Assembly: GCA_046094505.1 (NCBI GenBank)
Contig: JBJTHN010000073.1
Span: forward strand, 1-57,053
Direction of reading: 5' to 3'
Source of the DNA: RFTU01 sp046094505
GTDB taxonomy: Bacteria; Pseudomonadota; Gammaproteobacteria; Burkholderiales; Burkholderiaceae_C
Length of the DNA stretch: 57,053 bases
Of this stretch, positions 44,391 through 53,477 are shown piece by piece. Position 1 is the stretch's first letter; every line of letters starts with the position of its first letter. The position numbers were made by a program, and so were the translations under genes. A model generated the notes under the pieces. The model was not told the origin of the DNA and ran no database searches. It worked only from the letters and a program-made list of their open reading frames with translations.

Positions 44391-44641
44391 GCCCCATGGC
44401 CCGCGTCCTGTCTTGGCCCATCAAGGGCTATCGACTGCTGTTGAGCCCCTGGCTTGGCACACAATGCCGCTTCACACCCACCTGCTCGGTGTATGCCTTG
44501 CAGGCCCTGGAACACCATGGCGCCTGGCGGGGCACCGCGCTGGCCGGCTGGCGCGTGTTGCGCTGCCACCCCTGGTGTGACGGGGGCCACGACCCGGTCC
44601 CCACCGCGTCCTCTTCCACTGTCAACGGACCCCCTCCATGA
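44387..44641 (+). CDS. yidD: Membrane protein insertion efficiency factor YidD
   Basis: An 84-aa small protein that assists YidC-dependent membrane insertion. It has the family's YRLLLSPWLGTQCRFTPTCS motif (residues 16-35; conserved cysteines at 27 and 33) and the later VLRCHPWCDGGHDPVP. ATG 44387 overlaps the rnpA stop and its own stop overlaps the yidC start (both ATGA), so the three are translationally coupled. Confidence 0.97.
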   Translation: MSPMARVLSWPIKGYRLLLSPWLGTQCRFTPTCSVYALQALEHHGAWRGTALAGWRVLRCHPWCDGGHDPVPTASSSTVNGPPP

Positions 44642-46338
44642 CCGATATGCGCCGCACCCTGTTGTGGGTGATCTTTACGATGTCCCTGGTGTTGCTGTGG
44701 GACGCCTGGCAAAAACACAACGGGCAACCCTCGATGTTCTCGCCGGCAGCGCCCAAGGCCGCAGCGCCAGCGGCGCAGGCTCCTGTGGGCGCCACCCCTG
44801 CGGCCGTGCCGGCAGCCTCGGCTGGTGGCGTGCCCACACCGGCGCTTGCCGCCGGCAGCGGCGCTGCAGCGGCGGTCCCCGCCGGCGCGCCCTCGGCCGC
44901 AGCGCAAACCCTCACCGTCACCACCGACCTCGTCCGGGCCACCTTTAGCACCCGGGGCGGCGAGCTGCAAAGGCTCGAACTGCTGCGCCACCGCGACCCC
45001 GAGGTCCCCGACCGCCAGGTGGTCTTGTTTGACCAGTCCGCGCAGCGGGTGTACCTGGCCCAAACGGGCCTGATCACCAACCAGGCGGGTGTGGCTCTGC
45101 CCAACCACCTGAGCACCTTGCAGCTGGCCAGCCAGGAAACCGAGCTCAAGGACGGCCAGGCCAGCCAGGTGGTGCGTTTCGAAACGCCGGCGGCCGCAGG
45201 CGGCGTCAAGCTCGTCAAGACCTACACCTTCAAGCGCGGTGACTACGCCATTGGCGTCAAACACGAGGTCTTCAACGGCGGCGAGGCGGCCATTGAACCG
45301 CAGCTCTACCTGCAGCTGGTGCGAGACGGCAACTCGCCTCCGGGAGAGTCGGCCTTTTACTTCACCTTCACCGGCCCGGCCCTGTACACCGAGGCCAAGA
45401 AGTTCCAGAAGCTGGACTTCAAGGACATCGAAAAGAACAAGGCCGAACACGAGAAGTCGGCCGACAACGGCTGGGTAGCGATGGTGCAGCACTATTTCGC
45501 CTCGGCCTGGATCGTGGGTGAGCGCCGAGCACGCGAGTACCGCACCGCCAAGGTGGGTGACAACCTGTATTCCATCGCCACGGTCGTGCCCCTGGGCGCC
45601 GTGGCACCCGGCGCGCAGGTCGCCCATGAGGCGCGGTTGTTTGCCGGGCCGCAGGAGGAGAAGAAGCTCGCCGAGCTGGCCCCGGGCCTGGAGCTCGTGA
45701 AAGACTACGGCTGGTTCACCGTGCTGGCCAAGCCGCTGTTCTGGTTGCTCGACATGCTGCATGGTGTGATCGGCAACTGGGGATGGGCCATCGTGGCCTT
45801 GGTGTTCCTGCTCAAGGCGGCGTTCTACTGGCTCAACGCCAGCGCCTACCGCAGCATGGGCAAGATGAAGGCGATCAACCCGCGCATCATGGAAATGCGC
45901 GAGCGCCTCAAAGACAATCCCCAGCAGATGCAGCAGGAAATGATGCGCATCTACAAGGAAGAGAAGGTCAACCCGCTGGGCGGCTGCTTGCCCATCCTGG
46001 TGCAGATGCCCTTCTTCATCGCCCTGTACTGGGTGCTGCTGTCCAGCGTGGAGATGCGAAACGCGCCGTGGGTGGGCTGGATCAGCGACCTGGCGGCCAA
46101 AGACCCCTACTTCATCCTGCCGCTGTTGATGACCGCGTCTTCGCTGCTGCAAACCTGGTTGAACCCCACGCCGCCAGACCCCGTGCAGGCCAAGCTGATG
46201 TGGATCATGCCCATCGCCTTCTCCTTCATGTTCTTCTTCTTCCCGGCCGGCCTGGTGCTGTACTGGTTGACGAACAACATCCTGTCGATTGCGCAGCAGT
46301 GGATGATCAACAAGCAATTGGGCGTGCTGGGCAAGTAG
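44638..46338 (+). CDS. yidC: Membrane protein insertase YidC
   Basis: The 566-aa Oxa1/Alb3-family insertase. TM1 is near residues 6-22; an Ala/Pro-rich linker (about 35-85) precedes the large periplasmic beta domain (to about residue 345). The conserved C-terminal membrane part contains LLDMLHGVIGNWGWAIVAL, NPLGGCLPILVQMPFFIALY and LYWLTNNILSIAQQW. The linker is longer and more Ala-rich than in E. coli, otherwise the length is normal. It overlaps yidD and is followed three bases later by mnmE. Confidence 0.98.
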   Translation: MTDMRRTLLWVIFTMSLVLLWDAWQKHNGQPSMFSPAAPKAAAPAAQAPVGATPAAVPAASAGGVPTPALAAGSGAAAAVPAGAPSAAAQTLTVTTDLVRATFSTRGGELQRLELLRHRDPEVPDRQVVLFDQSAQRVYLAQTGLITNQAGVALPNHLSTLQLASQETELKDGQASQVVRFETPAAAGGVKLVKTYTFKRGDYAIGVKHEVFNGGEAAIEPQLYLQLVRDGNSPPGESAFYFTFTGPALYTEAKKFQKLDFKDIEKNKAEHEKSADNGWVAMVQHYFASAWIVGERRAREYRTAKVGDNLYSIATVVPLGAVAPGAQVAHEARLFAGPQEEKKLAELAPGLELVKDYGWFTVLAKPLFWLLDMLHGVIGNWGWAIVALVFLLKAAFYWLNASAYRSMGKMKAINPRIMEMRERLKDNPQQMQQEMMRIYKEEKVNPLGGCLPILVQMPFFIALYWVLLSSVEMRNAPWVGWISDLAAKDPYFILPLLMTASSLLQTWLNPTPPDPVQAKLMWIMPIAFSFMFFFFPAGLVLYWLTNNILSIAQQWMINKQLGVLGK

Positions 46339-46341
46339 CGG

Positions 46342-47754
46342 GTGATGCCCAGCGACCTGGACCCCATCGTGGCGGTGGCCACCGCGCCGGGTCGTGGTGC
46401 GGTGGGCATCCTGCGGGTGTCGGGCCGCGGCCTGAAGCCCTTGGCGCAGGCCCTGTGCGGCCGGCCGCTGGAGGCGCGGCGCGCCACCTACACCCCGTTC
46501 CTGGACGAACAGGGCCAGGCGATCGATCAGGGCTTGGCCCTGTTCTTCGAGGCGCCCAACTCCTACACCGGCGAGGACGTGCTGGAACTGCAGGCCCATG
46601 GCGGGCCTGTGGTGCTGCAGATGTTGGTGCAGCGCTGTTTGCAGGCCGCAGCCGCTGCGGGTGAACAAGGCCCCGTTCTTCCGCACTTGCGCCTGGCCGA
46701 GCCCGGCGAGTTCACACGCCGGGCCTTCCTCAACGACAAACTCGACCTGGCGCAGGCCGAGGCGGTTGCCGACCTGATCGACGCGGGCACGCAGGCGGCT
46801 GCCCGCTCGGCCGCGCGGTCCCTTCAGGGTGCGTTTTCAGCGGGTATCGACGAGCTGGCGCAACGCCTGCTGCGCCTGCGGATGCTGGTGGAGGCCACGC
46901 TGGACTTCCCCGAAGAAGAGATCGACTTCCTGCAAAAGGCCGATGCCCAGGGGCAGCTTGAGGCCATCGTGCGGGCGCTGCAGGACGTGATGAACCAAAC
47001 GCGGCAGGGGGTGCTGCTGCGCGAGGGGTTGCGGGTGGTGATTGCCGGGCAGCCCAATGTGGGCAAGAGCTCGCTGCTCAACGCGCTGGCAGGCCAGGCC
47101 GTGGCCATCGTTACACCTGTAGCCGGCACCACACGCGACCGCATCGAGCAGGCGCTACAGATTCAAGGGGTGCCGTTGCATGTGGTGGACACCGCGGGGC
47201 TGCGGCACGCCGACCAGGCCAGCGACGAGGTTGAGCGCATCGGCATCCAGCGCAGCTGGGAGGCCATACGCGGGGCCGATGCGGTCCTGTTTGTGCGCGA
47301 CCTCGCGCGCTGTGGCCAGGCCGCTTACGATGAGGCCGACCGGGCCATCGTGCAAGCGTTCCAGGCCCATGGGGTGCCCCAGGATCGCCTGATGGCCGTC
47401 TTCAACAAAGCGGATGCGGTGGCACCACAGGCCTGTCCAACCGGGGCCCTGGCGGTGTCGGCCCAAACCGGCGCAGGCCTGGAGGCGCTGCGCCAGGCCT
47501 TGTTGACCCGTGCAGGCTGGCAGGCCATGCCCGAAGGCGTGGCCCTGGCCCGCACGCGCCACCTGCAGGCCTTGCACCGTTCTTCGGCGCACCTGGCGCA
47601 GGCCCAGGCCCAAATGCAGCTGCGCGAACCGGCGCTGGACCTGCTGGCCGAAGAGCTGCGCAGCGCCCACAACGCGCTGGGCGAGATCACGGGGCAGGTC
47701 AGTGCCGACGACCTTCTGGGCGTCATCTTCTCCAGCTTTTGCATCGGGAAGTAG
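46342..47754 (+). CDS. mnmE: tRNA modification GTPase MnmE
   Basis: The 470-aa GTPase that, with MnmG, makes the 5-substituent of wobble uridine in tRNA. The N-terminal folate-binding domain has APGRGAVGILRVSG; the helical domain FTRRAFLNDKLDLAQAEAVA; the inserted G domain GQPNVGKSSLLNAL, AGTTRD and DTAGL; and the C-terminal FCIGK holds the catalytic Cys. The frame can start at GTG 46342 or ATG 46345. It ends the origin-proximal operon and converges with the lyase gene. Confidence 0.98.
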   Translation: MMPSDLDPIVAVATAPGRGAVGILRVSGRGLKPLAQALCGRPLEARRATYTPFLDEQGQAIDQGLALFFEAPNSYTGEDVLELQAHGGPVVLQMLVQRCLQAAAAAGEQGPVLPHLRLAEPGEFTRRAFLNDKLDLAQAEAVADLIDAGTQAAARSAARSLQGAFSAGIDELAQRLLRLRMLVEATLDFPEEEIDFLQKADAQGQLEAIVRALQDVMNQTRQGVLLREGLRVVIAGQPNVGKSSLLNALAGQAVAIVTPVAGTTRDRIEQALQIQGVPLHVVDTAGLRHADQASDEVERIGIQRSWEAIRGADAVLFVRDLARCGQAAYDEADRAIVQAFQAHGVPQDRLMAVFNKADAVAPQACPTGALAVSAQTGAGLEALRQALLTRAGWQAMPEGVALARTRHLQALHRSSAHLAQAQAQMQLREPALDLLAEELRSAHNALGEITGQVSADDLLGVIFSSFCIGK

Positions 47755-47766
47755 CCGCTGCTCAGA

Positions 47767-49401
47767 TCAGGGGCTGGCCAGCTTGCTCATGCTGGCGTTC
47801 AGGGCCGCTTCAGCTTGCGCCAAGGCCGCCAGCCGTTGCTGCAACCAGGCCTCATCCTGCTGAAGGCTTTGGCGCGCGGCTTGCAACTGCCGCTGAACCT
47901 CCGCCGGTTGCGGCCCGCCGATGCCCACGCGTGTGCGCACCATTTCCTCGTGCGACAGCGCTTGCCGGAACTGTGCGGCGCTCAGCGGCAAGGTGGCCGG
48001 CTGCACCCCCATGCGCGCAGCCGCGGTGGCGTACAGGGGGACGGCCTCCTCATGCGGGAACTGGTCGGGGCGCCAGCCCTTCTCGCGGGCCTTGTTCACC
48101 ACGGCCGTGGCAAAGGCATGCCCCACCCGGAACGGCACCTTGGACACGCGCTGCAGCGTGTCGGCCAACTCCGACGAGGTGGTCCAGTCGCCCCGCAACT
48201 CCTCCAGGGCGCGTGCCGGGTTCAGCCGCAGCGACTTCAGCACCCGCACCGTTTGTTCCAGCAACTCCACCGTGTACAGGAAGTTGCGCGCCTGCGTCCA
48301 AGCGTCCTTGTAGTCGGTCATGCCAGTGTTCACATTGTGGGCGCGCAGCGTCATCCAATGTGAGGCCGCCACCACGTCGGAGGCCTTGGCCCGTGCGCTC
48401 ATGATCACCCCGGGGTTCTGCTTTTGCGGCATCGCGCTGCTGGTGTACGTGGAGCCGCTTTCCAGCAACAACCAGGGGCTGCTCTGGTGGTACTGCGTGT
48501 GCACATCTTCCAACAGCGCTGCGATGCGAACCGCGGTGGAGCTGACGATGGCGCTGGCCTCCAAGGGCACGTCGTAGGTGATGATCTGCCCGGCATCCAA
48601 GGAGTTCACCACCAGCCCGTCAAAACCCAAGAGCTCGGCCAGGCGCACCCGGTCCAGCGGCCAGGCTGAATTGGCCAGCACGGCCGTACCCATGGGGCTG
48701 AGGTTCAGCCGCGCGTACAGCTCGCGAATGCGGGCGCTGTCACGGGCGAAGGAGTCGGCGAAGGCCAGCAGGTAGTGTCCGTAGGTGATGGGCTGTGCCT
48801 GCACGCCATTGGTGTAGGCCGGCACCAGGGTGTCCTTGTGCTGCTCGGCAATGTCCAACAGGGTCTTGCGCAGCACCAGCAGCCGATCGGCCACGTCCAT
48901 GACCGCCGTGCGAAGCCGCGACACGCGCACCGTAGCCAGGATGTCTTGCCGGCTGCGCCCCGCGTGGATAAAGGTGGCTTCAGGGCCCGCCTTCTCGGCA
49001 ATGATGTTTTCGATCTGCAGATAGTCGGTGGGCCGCTTGCCGCCGGGCTTGCTGGCTTGCGCCACCGCGTGCTGTATGCCTTCGGCAATGCGCGCCGCTG
49101 TGGCCTTGTCCAACAGGCCGCGTTCTTGCAGCATCACCGTGCTGGCCATGTTGACCCGGTTCGTCCAGTAGAAGACGTCTTGCAGTTCGGCCGTGCGGCT
49201 CGTGTCGTTCTTGGACACCTCCCCCCGTACGCGCGCGGCCTCGGCCAGGCACTCGGCCGTGGTGCGGCAGGCCACATCCTTGATGTCGGCGGCGTGCGCC
49301 GTGCCCAGCAGGCCGGCCCAAACGGTGGTGAAGGCGGCCATCGCGGCGGCTGCGGTGGCGCTGCGGCGTGGAAGGCCCGAGCGGCGGAGTTCGAAATGCA
49401 T
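47767..49401 (-). CDS. Exported argininosuccinate-lyase-family protein
   Basis: A 544-aa member of the aspartase/fumarase superfamily, closest to argininosuccinate lyase by motif: HAGRSRQD (147-153), QAQPITYGHYLLA and SSAMPQKQNPG (321-331; catalytic Ser and Lys327). Two features differ from true ASL: the THLQ His is Asn198 (YTNGVQAQP), and the second Lys of MPQKKNP is Gln. It also has a signal peptide ending near residue 37 (AHA), with paired arginines that could suggest Tat export. It may cleave an N-substituted aspartate or a similar compound in the periplasm. ATG 49401 is chosen by the signal peptide. Confidence 0.8.
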   Translation of the reverse strand: MHFELRRSGLPRRSATAAAAMAAFTTVWAGLLGTAHAADIKDVACRTTAECLAEAARVRGEVSKNDTSRTAELQDVFYWTNRVNMASTVMLQERGLLDKATAARIAEGIQHAVAQASKPGGKRPTDYLQIENIIAEKAGPEATFIHAGRSRQDILATVRVSRLRTAVMDVADRLLVLRKTLLDIAEQHKDTLVPAYTNGVQAQPITYGHYLLAFADSFARDSARIRELYARLNLSPMGTAVLANSAWPLDRVRLAELLGFDGLVVNSLDAGQIITYDVPLEASAIVSSTAVRIAALLEDVHTQYHQSSPWLLLESGSTYTSSAMPQKQNPGVIMSARAKASDVVAASHWMTLRAHNVNTGMTDYKDAWTQARNFLYTVELLEQTVRVLKSLRLNPARALEELRGDWTTSSELADTLQRVSKVPFRVGHAFATAVVNKAREKGWRPDQFPHEEAVPLYATAAARMGVQPATLPLSAAQFRQALSHEEMVRTRVGIGGPQPAEVQRQLQAARQSLQQDEAWLQQRLAALAQAEAALNASMSKLASP

Positions 49402-49533
49402 GAGAGGGTCCGGTTGGCGTAAAGGCCCCCACTCTATCGGCCTGCATCGCCTCTTTGAGCCCCCCACAAACCCGAGGCCATGCCCATTTCACGGCTGCGG
49501 CGATACTGCGTCTCCACCCTCCACCGGCGCCTC

Positions 49534-51480
49534 ATGTTTCAGATTCTGCGCAAGCTGCTTCTCGACACGGCCACCGTGGCCCGTGCGGATCTCGGCCTGC
49601 TCAAGCGCTTTCCCCGCTTGGCCTGGGTGCTGCCGGCCATCGTGGTGATTCCGGCGCTCTACGCCTTCATCTACCTCGACTCGGTGTGGGACCCAGCCAG
49701 CCGCACCGGGGCCTTGCCGGTGGCCATCGTCAACTTGGACGAAGGTGCGGCCGTGGCCGACCAACGCTTTGAATTGGGCCGTGAGTTGGTGAACGCGCTG
49801 GAGACCCGCCGCAACTTCGACTACCAGCAGTTGCACGACACCGCCCTGGCGCGCCAGGGAGTGCGTTCGGGCCGATACGTCTTCGCGCTGATCATTCCCG
49901 AAGACTTTTCCGTGGCTGCGGTCGCCCCCTCGCGCCCTGGTGCGGGCTCCCTCGTCGTGTTTGCTTCCGAAGGCAACAACTACCTTGGTGCCGGCTTTGC
50001 GCGCCGCTTTGCCAGCGAGTTGGGCCATCAGGTCAACGAGTCCCTCAATGAGCGTCGGTGGGCGATCGTCCTGGGCAACACCGCCAGCTCGCGAGACCGC
50101 CTGCAGCAGTGGCGCGACGGCATGTCGGCCTTGCGTGGGGGTGCCATTGAATTGGAGCAAGGCCTGGGGGCCCTGCGCCAGGGCGCTGTGCCGATGGCCC
50201 AAGGCGCTGCACGCGCTCAGGAGGTGGCAGCTGGCGCCGCCGAGTCCCTGCGCCAAACCGGGCAGGCGCTGCGCGCCCTGGAGGCCAGGCGGCCCTCAGC
50301 GTCAGACCTTGCGGCACTCAAAGACGGCGTGGTTCGGTTGAACACCGGACATGCCGAGCTGCAGCAGGGCTTGCGCCGGTTGGAGGATGGGGCCTCCGAC
50401 CTGAGCGCCGGCATCGTGGCCTGGCGGGCCGATGTGGCGCCCATTCCCCTGCTGGGCGACCGTGCGTTGGAAAGCACCGAGCCGCTGTTGGGCGGCGCCA
50501 CCACCTTGCGGGCTGGGGTGCGCTTGGCGCGTGAATCCAGCGCGGCCCTGGCCGGTGGTGTGGCCGAGTTTGGGATGGGCGTGACCCAGTTGGTCGATGG
50601 GCTGTCGGCACAGGGCGCCGGGGTGGCGGCGCTGTCGGCGCGCTTGCCCAGCGACGAGCGGCAGGACGAGGCGGTGGCCGGCAGCCGCACCTTGGCAGAC
50701 TCTTCTGCACAGTTGCGTGACGGCAGCGCAGCCCTGCACAAGGGCTCGGTGCGCCTGGCCAGCGGCTTGGACACCTTGTACAAGGCCCTGCCGGCCTCTC
50801 TTGAGGGCCCACAGGGCAGCGCATCGGGCTTGGCTGCCACGGTCGAGCCCCGTCTGGAGATCGATGCACCCGTGCCCAACAACGGCATGGGGTTCCTGCC
50901 GAACTTCATTCCGGTGGCCCTGTGGTTGGGCGCGGTCATGACGGCTTTTGTGTTCCATTTGCGCCGCATTCCCGTGCGCCTTCAAGGCTGCTCGCGCGTG
51001 TCGCTACTGCTGGGCAAGATGGGCGTGTTGGGTGGCATCAACCTGGCTCAGGCCGCGTGTGTGCTGCTCATGTGCGAGCTGCTGCTGGGGCTGCAGCCGG
51101 TCCACGCCACGGGCTTGGCGCTGACCATGGCTTGCAGCGCGCTGACCTTCATGCTGCTGATCCTGCTGCTGGTTCGCCTGCTGGGCGATGCCGGCAAGGG
51201 CGCGGCGCTGGTGCTGCTGATCGTGCAACTCTCGGCCGCCGGCGGCGTCATGCCCATTGAGTTGACCAGTGAGTTCTATGCGGCCATCAGCCCCTGGCTG
51301 CCCTTCACGTGGTCGGTGCGGGCCGTTCGAGCCAGTGCTTTTGGTGCTTTTGGGGATGAGTGGGGTTCGGCACTGTCGGTGTTGCTGATGTTCACCGCGG
51401 TGTTCACCGCGCTGCTGTTGCTGGTGGGCCGCTGGCGCTTCGTGCCAGACGGGGAGCACCGCCCGGCCTTGGACGTGTGA
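49534..51480 (+). CDS. YhgE/Pip-type membrane protein (ABC-2-like)
   Basis: A 648-aa protein with the YhgE/Pip architecture. One membrane segment sits near residues 30-50 (PAIVVIPALYAFIYLD), a long extracytoplasmic Ala/Gly/Leu-rich coiled region runs to about residue 450, and five or six membrane segments (about 470-640) resemble an ABC-2 permease. GALPVAIVNLDEGA after TM1 is typical of the family. ATG 49534 starts the first conserved stretch. Its role in Burkholderiales is not established; export or assembly of an envelope component is the usual guess. It faces ureG. Confidence 0.88.
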   Translation: MFQILRKLLLDTATVARADLGLLKRFPRLAWVLPAIVVIPALYAFIYLDSVWDPASRTGALPVAIVNLDEGAAVADQRFELGRELVNALETRRNFDYQQLHDTALARQGVRSGRYVFALIIPEDFSVAAVAPSRPGAGSLVVFASEGNNYLGAGFARRFASELGHQVNESLNERRWAIVLGNTASSRDRLQQWRDGMSALRGGAIELEQGLGALRQGAVPMAQGAARAQEVAAGAAESLRQTGQALRALEARRPSASDLAALKDGVVRLNTGHAELQQGLRRLEDGASDLSAGIVAWRADVAPIPLLGDRALESTEPLLGGATTLRAGVRLARESSAALAGGVAEFGMGVTQLVDGLSAQGAGVAALSARLPSDERQDEAVAGSRTLADSSAQLRDGSAALHKGSVRLASGLDTLYKALPASLEGPQGSASGLAATVEPRLEIDAPVPNNGMGFLPNFIPVALWLGAVMTAFVFHLRRIPVRLQGCSRVSLLLGKMGVLGGINLAQAACVLLMCELLLGLQPVHATGLALTMACSALTFMLLILLLVRLLGDAGKGAALVLLIVQLSAAGGVMPIELTSEFYAAISPWLPFTWSVRAVRASAFGAFGDEWGSALSVLLMFTAVFTALLLLVGRWRFVPDGEHRPALDV

Positions 51481-51541
51481 GCGTTGGGCCAACAAGCCCT
51501 AACAGCCCACGCCAAAGGGTCCTTTGTACTGTCCGTTGTGC

Positions 51542-52195
<654 letters not shown>

Positions 52196-52209
52196 GAGGT
52201 CCTCTATCT

Positions 52210-52953
52210 TCAGGATCGGAACAGGCGCGAGTACTGCTGTTCGTGCCGCGCGCTGTGAATGGCCAGGCCCGGTGCATACGCTTGGGCTTGCTCAGCGGGC
52301 ATGGCCAGGCAAGCTTGAATCGCAGCGGGCATGGCGTCACTGAGTTCTTGAAGCACGCGCTGGCCCGCCGACTGCCCCAAGGGAATGCACTTGATGGCCG
52401 CCTGCACCTGGTTTTCAGCCCAGCTGAAGCCATGCGCCAGCAAGGCTTGGCCGACCTCAGCGCCAGCCAGCACGCTGGCCAGGGCGAAAGCCACCGGCCA
52501 GGTCGGCGCGGGGCTCAAGGCGCGCAGACACTGCACGCGGGGCTCAAACGGGTGGCGCTGCATCAGCCAATCGGCCAAGGAGCGGCCCATCTGTTCGGCC
52601 TGCAGGCGCAGTTCGCGCGACTCGCGGGTGTGCAGCACCCAGTCATTCGTCGCCTCCGCAGCTGAGAGGTCGAGCGCTTGAAAAGCCGCATGCGCCCGGG
52701 CCACTGCTGGCCATTCCGCGCGCAGCACCACCAGTTGCAGTTGCGCCAACAGCCAGTGCCCGGCACTGGCTTCGTCTTGAACCAAGCCCGCCTCCACCGC
52801 AGCTTCCAACCCTTCGGAGTAGCTGAAGCCGCCCACGGGCAGCGCGGGTGAGGCCAGCCACATCAGCTGCAGCAAGGTGTGCGGGCTTGGCCCTGCACCA
52901 GGAGCCGCACCAGGCGCCCCACCAGGCGGCACATCAGTGTGATGCGGGGCCAT
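52210..52953 (-). CDS. ureF: Urease accessory protein UreF
   Basis: A 247-aa helical protein that works with UreD and UreG in loading nickel onto UreC. WLASPALPVGGFSYSEGLE and the conserved GRSLADWL and SWAENQVQAAIKCIPLGQ regions identify it. I use ATG 52953, which overlaps the ureE end by 20 bases; an earlier ATG at 52989 lies deeper in ureE. The N-terminal 30 residues are Pro/Gly-rich and unusual for the family. Confidence 0.95.
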   Translation of the reverse strand: MAPHHTDVPPGGAPGAAPGAGPSPHTLLQLMWLASPALPVGGFSYSEGLEAAVEAGLVQDEASAGHWLLAQLQLVVLRAEWPAVARAHAAFQALDLSAAEATNDWVLHTRESRELRLQAEQMGRSLADWLMQRHPFEPRVQCLRALSPAPTWPVAFALASVLAGAEVGQALLAHGFSWAENQVQAAIKCIPLGQSAGQRVLQELSDAMPAAIQACLAMPAEQAQAYAPGLAIHSARHEQQYSRLFRS

Positions 52954-53461
52954 GGCTGTGGTCGTGCGGGTGTTCGTGCCCGTGCCCATGCCCGTGCCCC
53001 ATCAAGGCGCCGCGCCCATACGCGCCGCCCTCGGGCTCAAAGGGCTCTTGCACGGTCTGCACGATCAGGTGCAGGCCTGCCAACATCTCGGCCAGCACCG
53101 GGTCGGGTTCGAGCTTCAGGGCGTCACCCTGCAACTCCAAAGGCACATGCCGGTTGCCCAGGTGGTAGGCCCCGCGCATCAGGTCAAACGGGCTGCCGTG
53201 TTGGGCACAGATTTGGACCTTCATCAGCGTTTGCGCCTGCGCCACCACCCTGCGCATGGAGCCGTCCTCAGCCACCAGCACATCGCCGCCGCGCACCACG
53301 GTGCCGCGTGGCAAAAACACCGCCAAACGCTGTCCGTGGTTGTCAAACGCTTCGAAGCGGCTCTTTTGCCGCGTGTCCCAGTCCAGCTCCACGGTGGCCA
53401 GGCGCTGCAACAGCACAGGGGCCAGCTTCGGCTGGCTCATCAACTTGTGAATGGTCAACAT
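52934..53461 (-). CDS. ureE: Urease nickel metallochaperone UreE
   Basis: A 175-aa UreE. The N-terminal peptide-binding domain and the metal-binding domain (AYHLGNRHVPLEL with conserved His residues) are followed by a His-rich tail (HGHGHGHEHPHDHSHG) that binds additional nickel. ATG 53461 begins the family-normal MLTIHK. It lies 16 bases after ureC and overlaps ureF by 20 bases. Confidence 0.97.
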   Translation of the reverse strand: MLTIHKLMSQPKLAPVLLQRLATVELDWDTRQKSRFEAFDNHGQRLAVFLPRGTVVRGGDVLVAEDGSMRRVVAQAQTLMKVQICAQHGSPFDLMRGAYHLGNRHVPLELQGDALKLEPDPVLAEMLAGLHLIVQTVQEPFEPEGGAYGRGALMGHGHGHGHEHPHDHSHGPASH

Positions 53462-53477
53462 ACCGGGCAAGCGGCCC

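Noticed and set aside
44428..46686. 752-aa open frame on the minus strand opposite yidD, yidC and mnmE
   Set aside because: The plus-strand genes are unmistakable and conserved; the antisense frame is His/Gln/Arg/Gly-rich without any domain, as expected from the complement of GC-rich codons.
48963..48971. CGTGGATAA, one mismatch to a DnaA box
   Set aside because: Single site inside the lyase coding region, far from the origin genes; expected by chance.
51513..51526. CAAAGG-GT-CCTTTG palindrome between yhgE-type gene and ureG as terminator
   Set aside because: The two-base loop is too tight for a hairpin and no T-run follows on either strand; it may only be a chance dyad.
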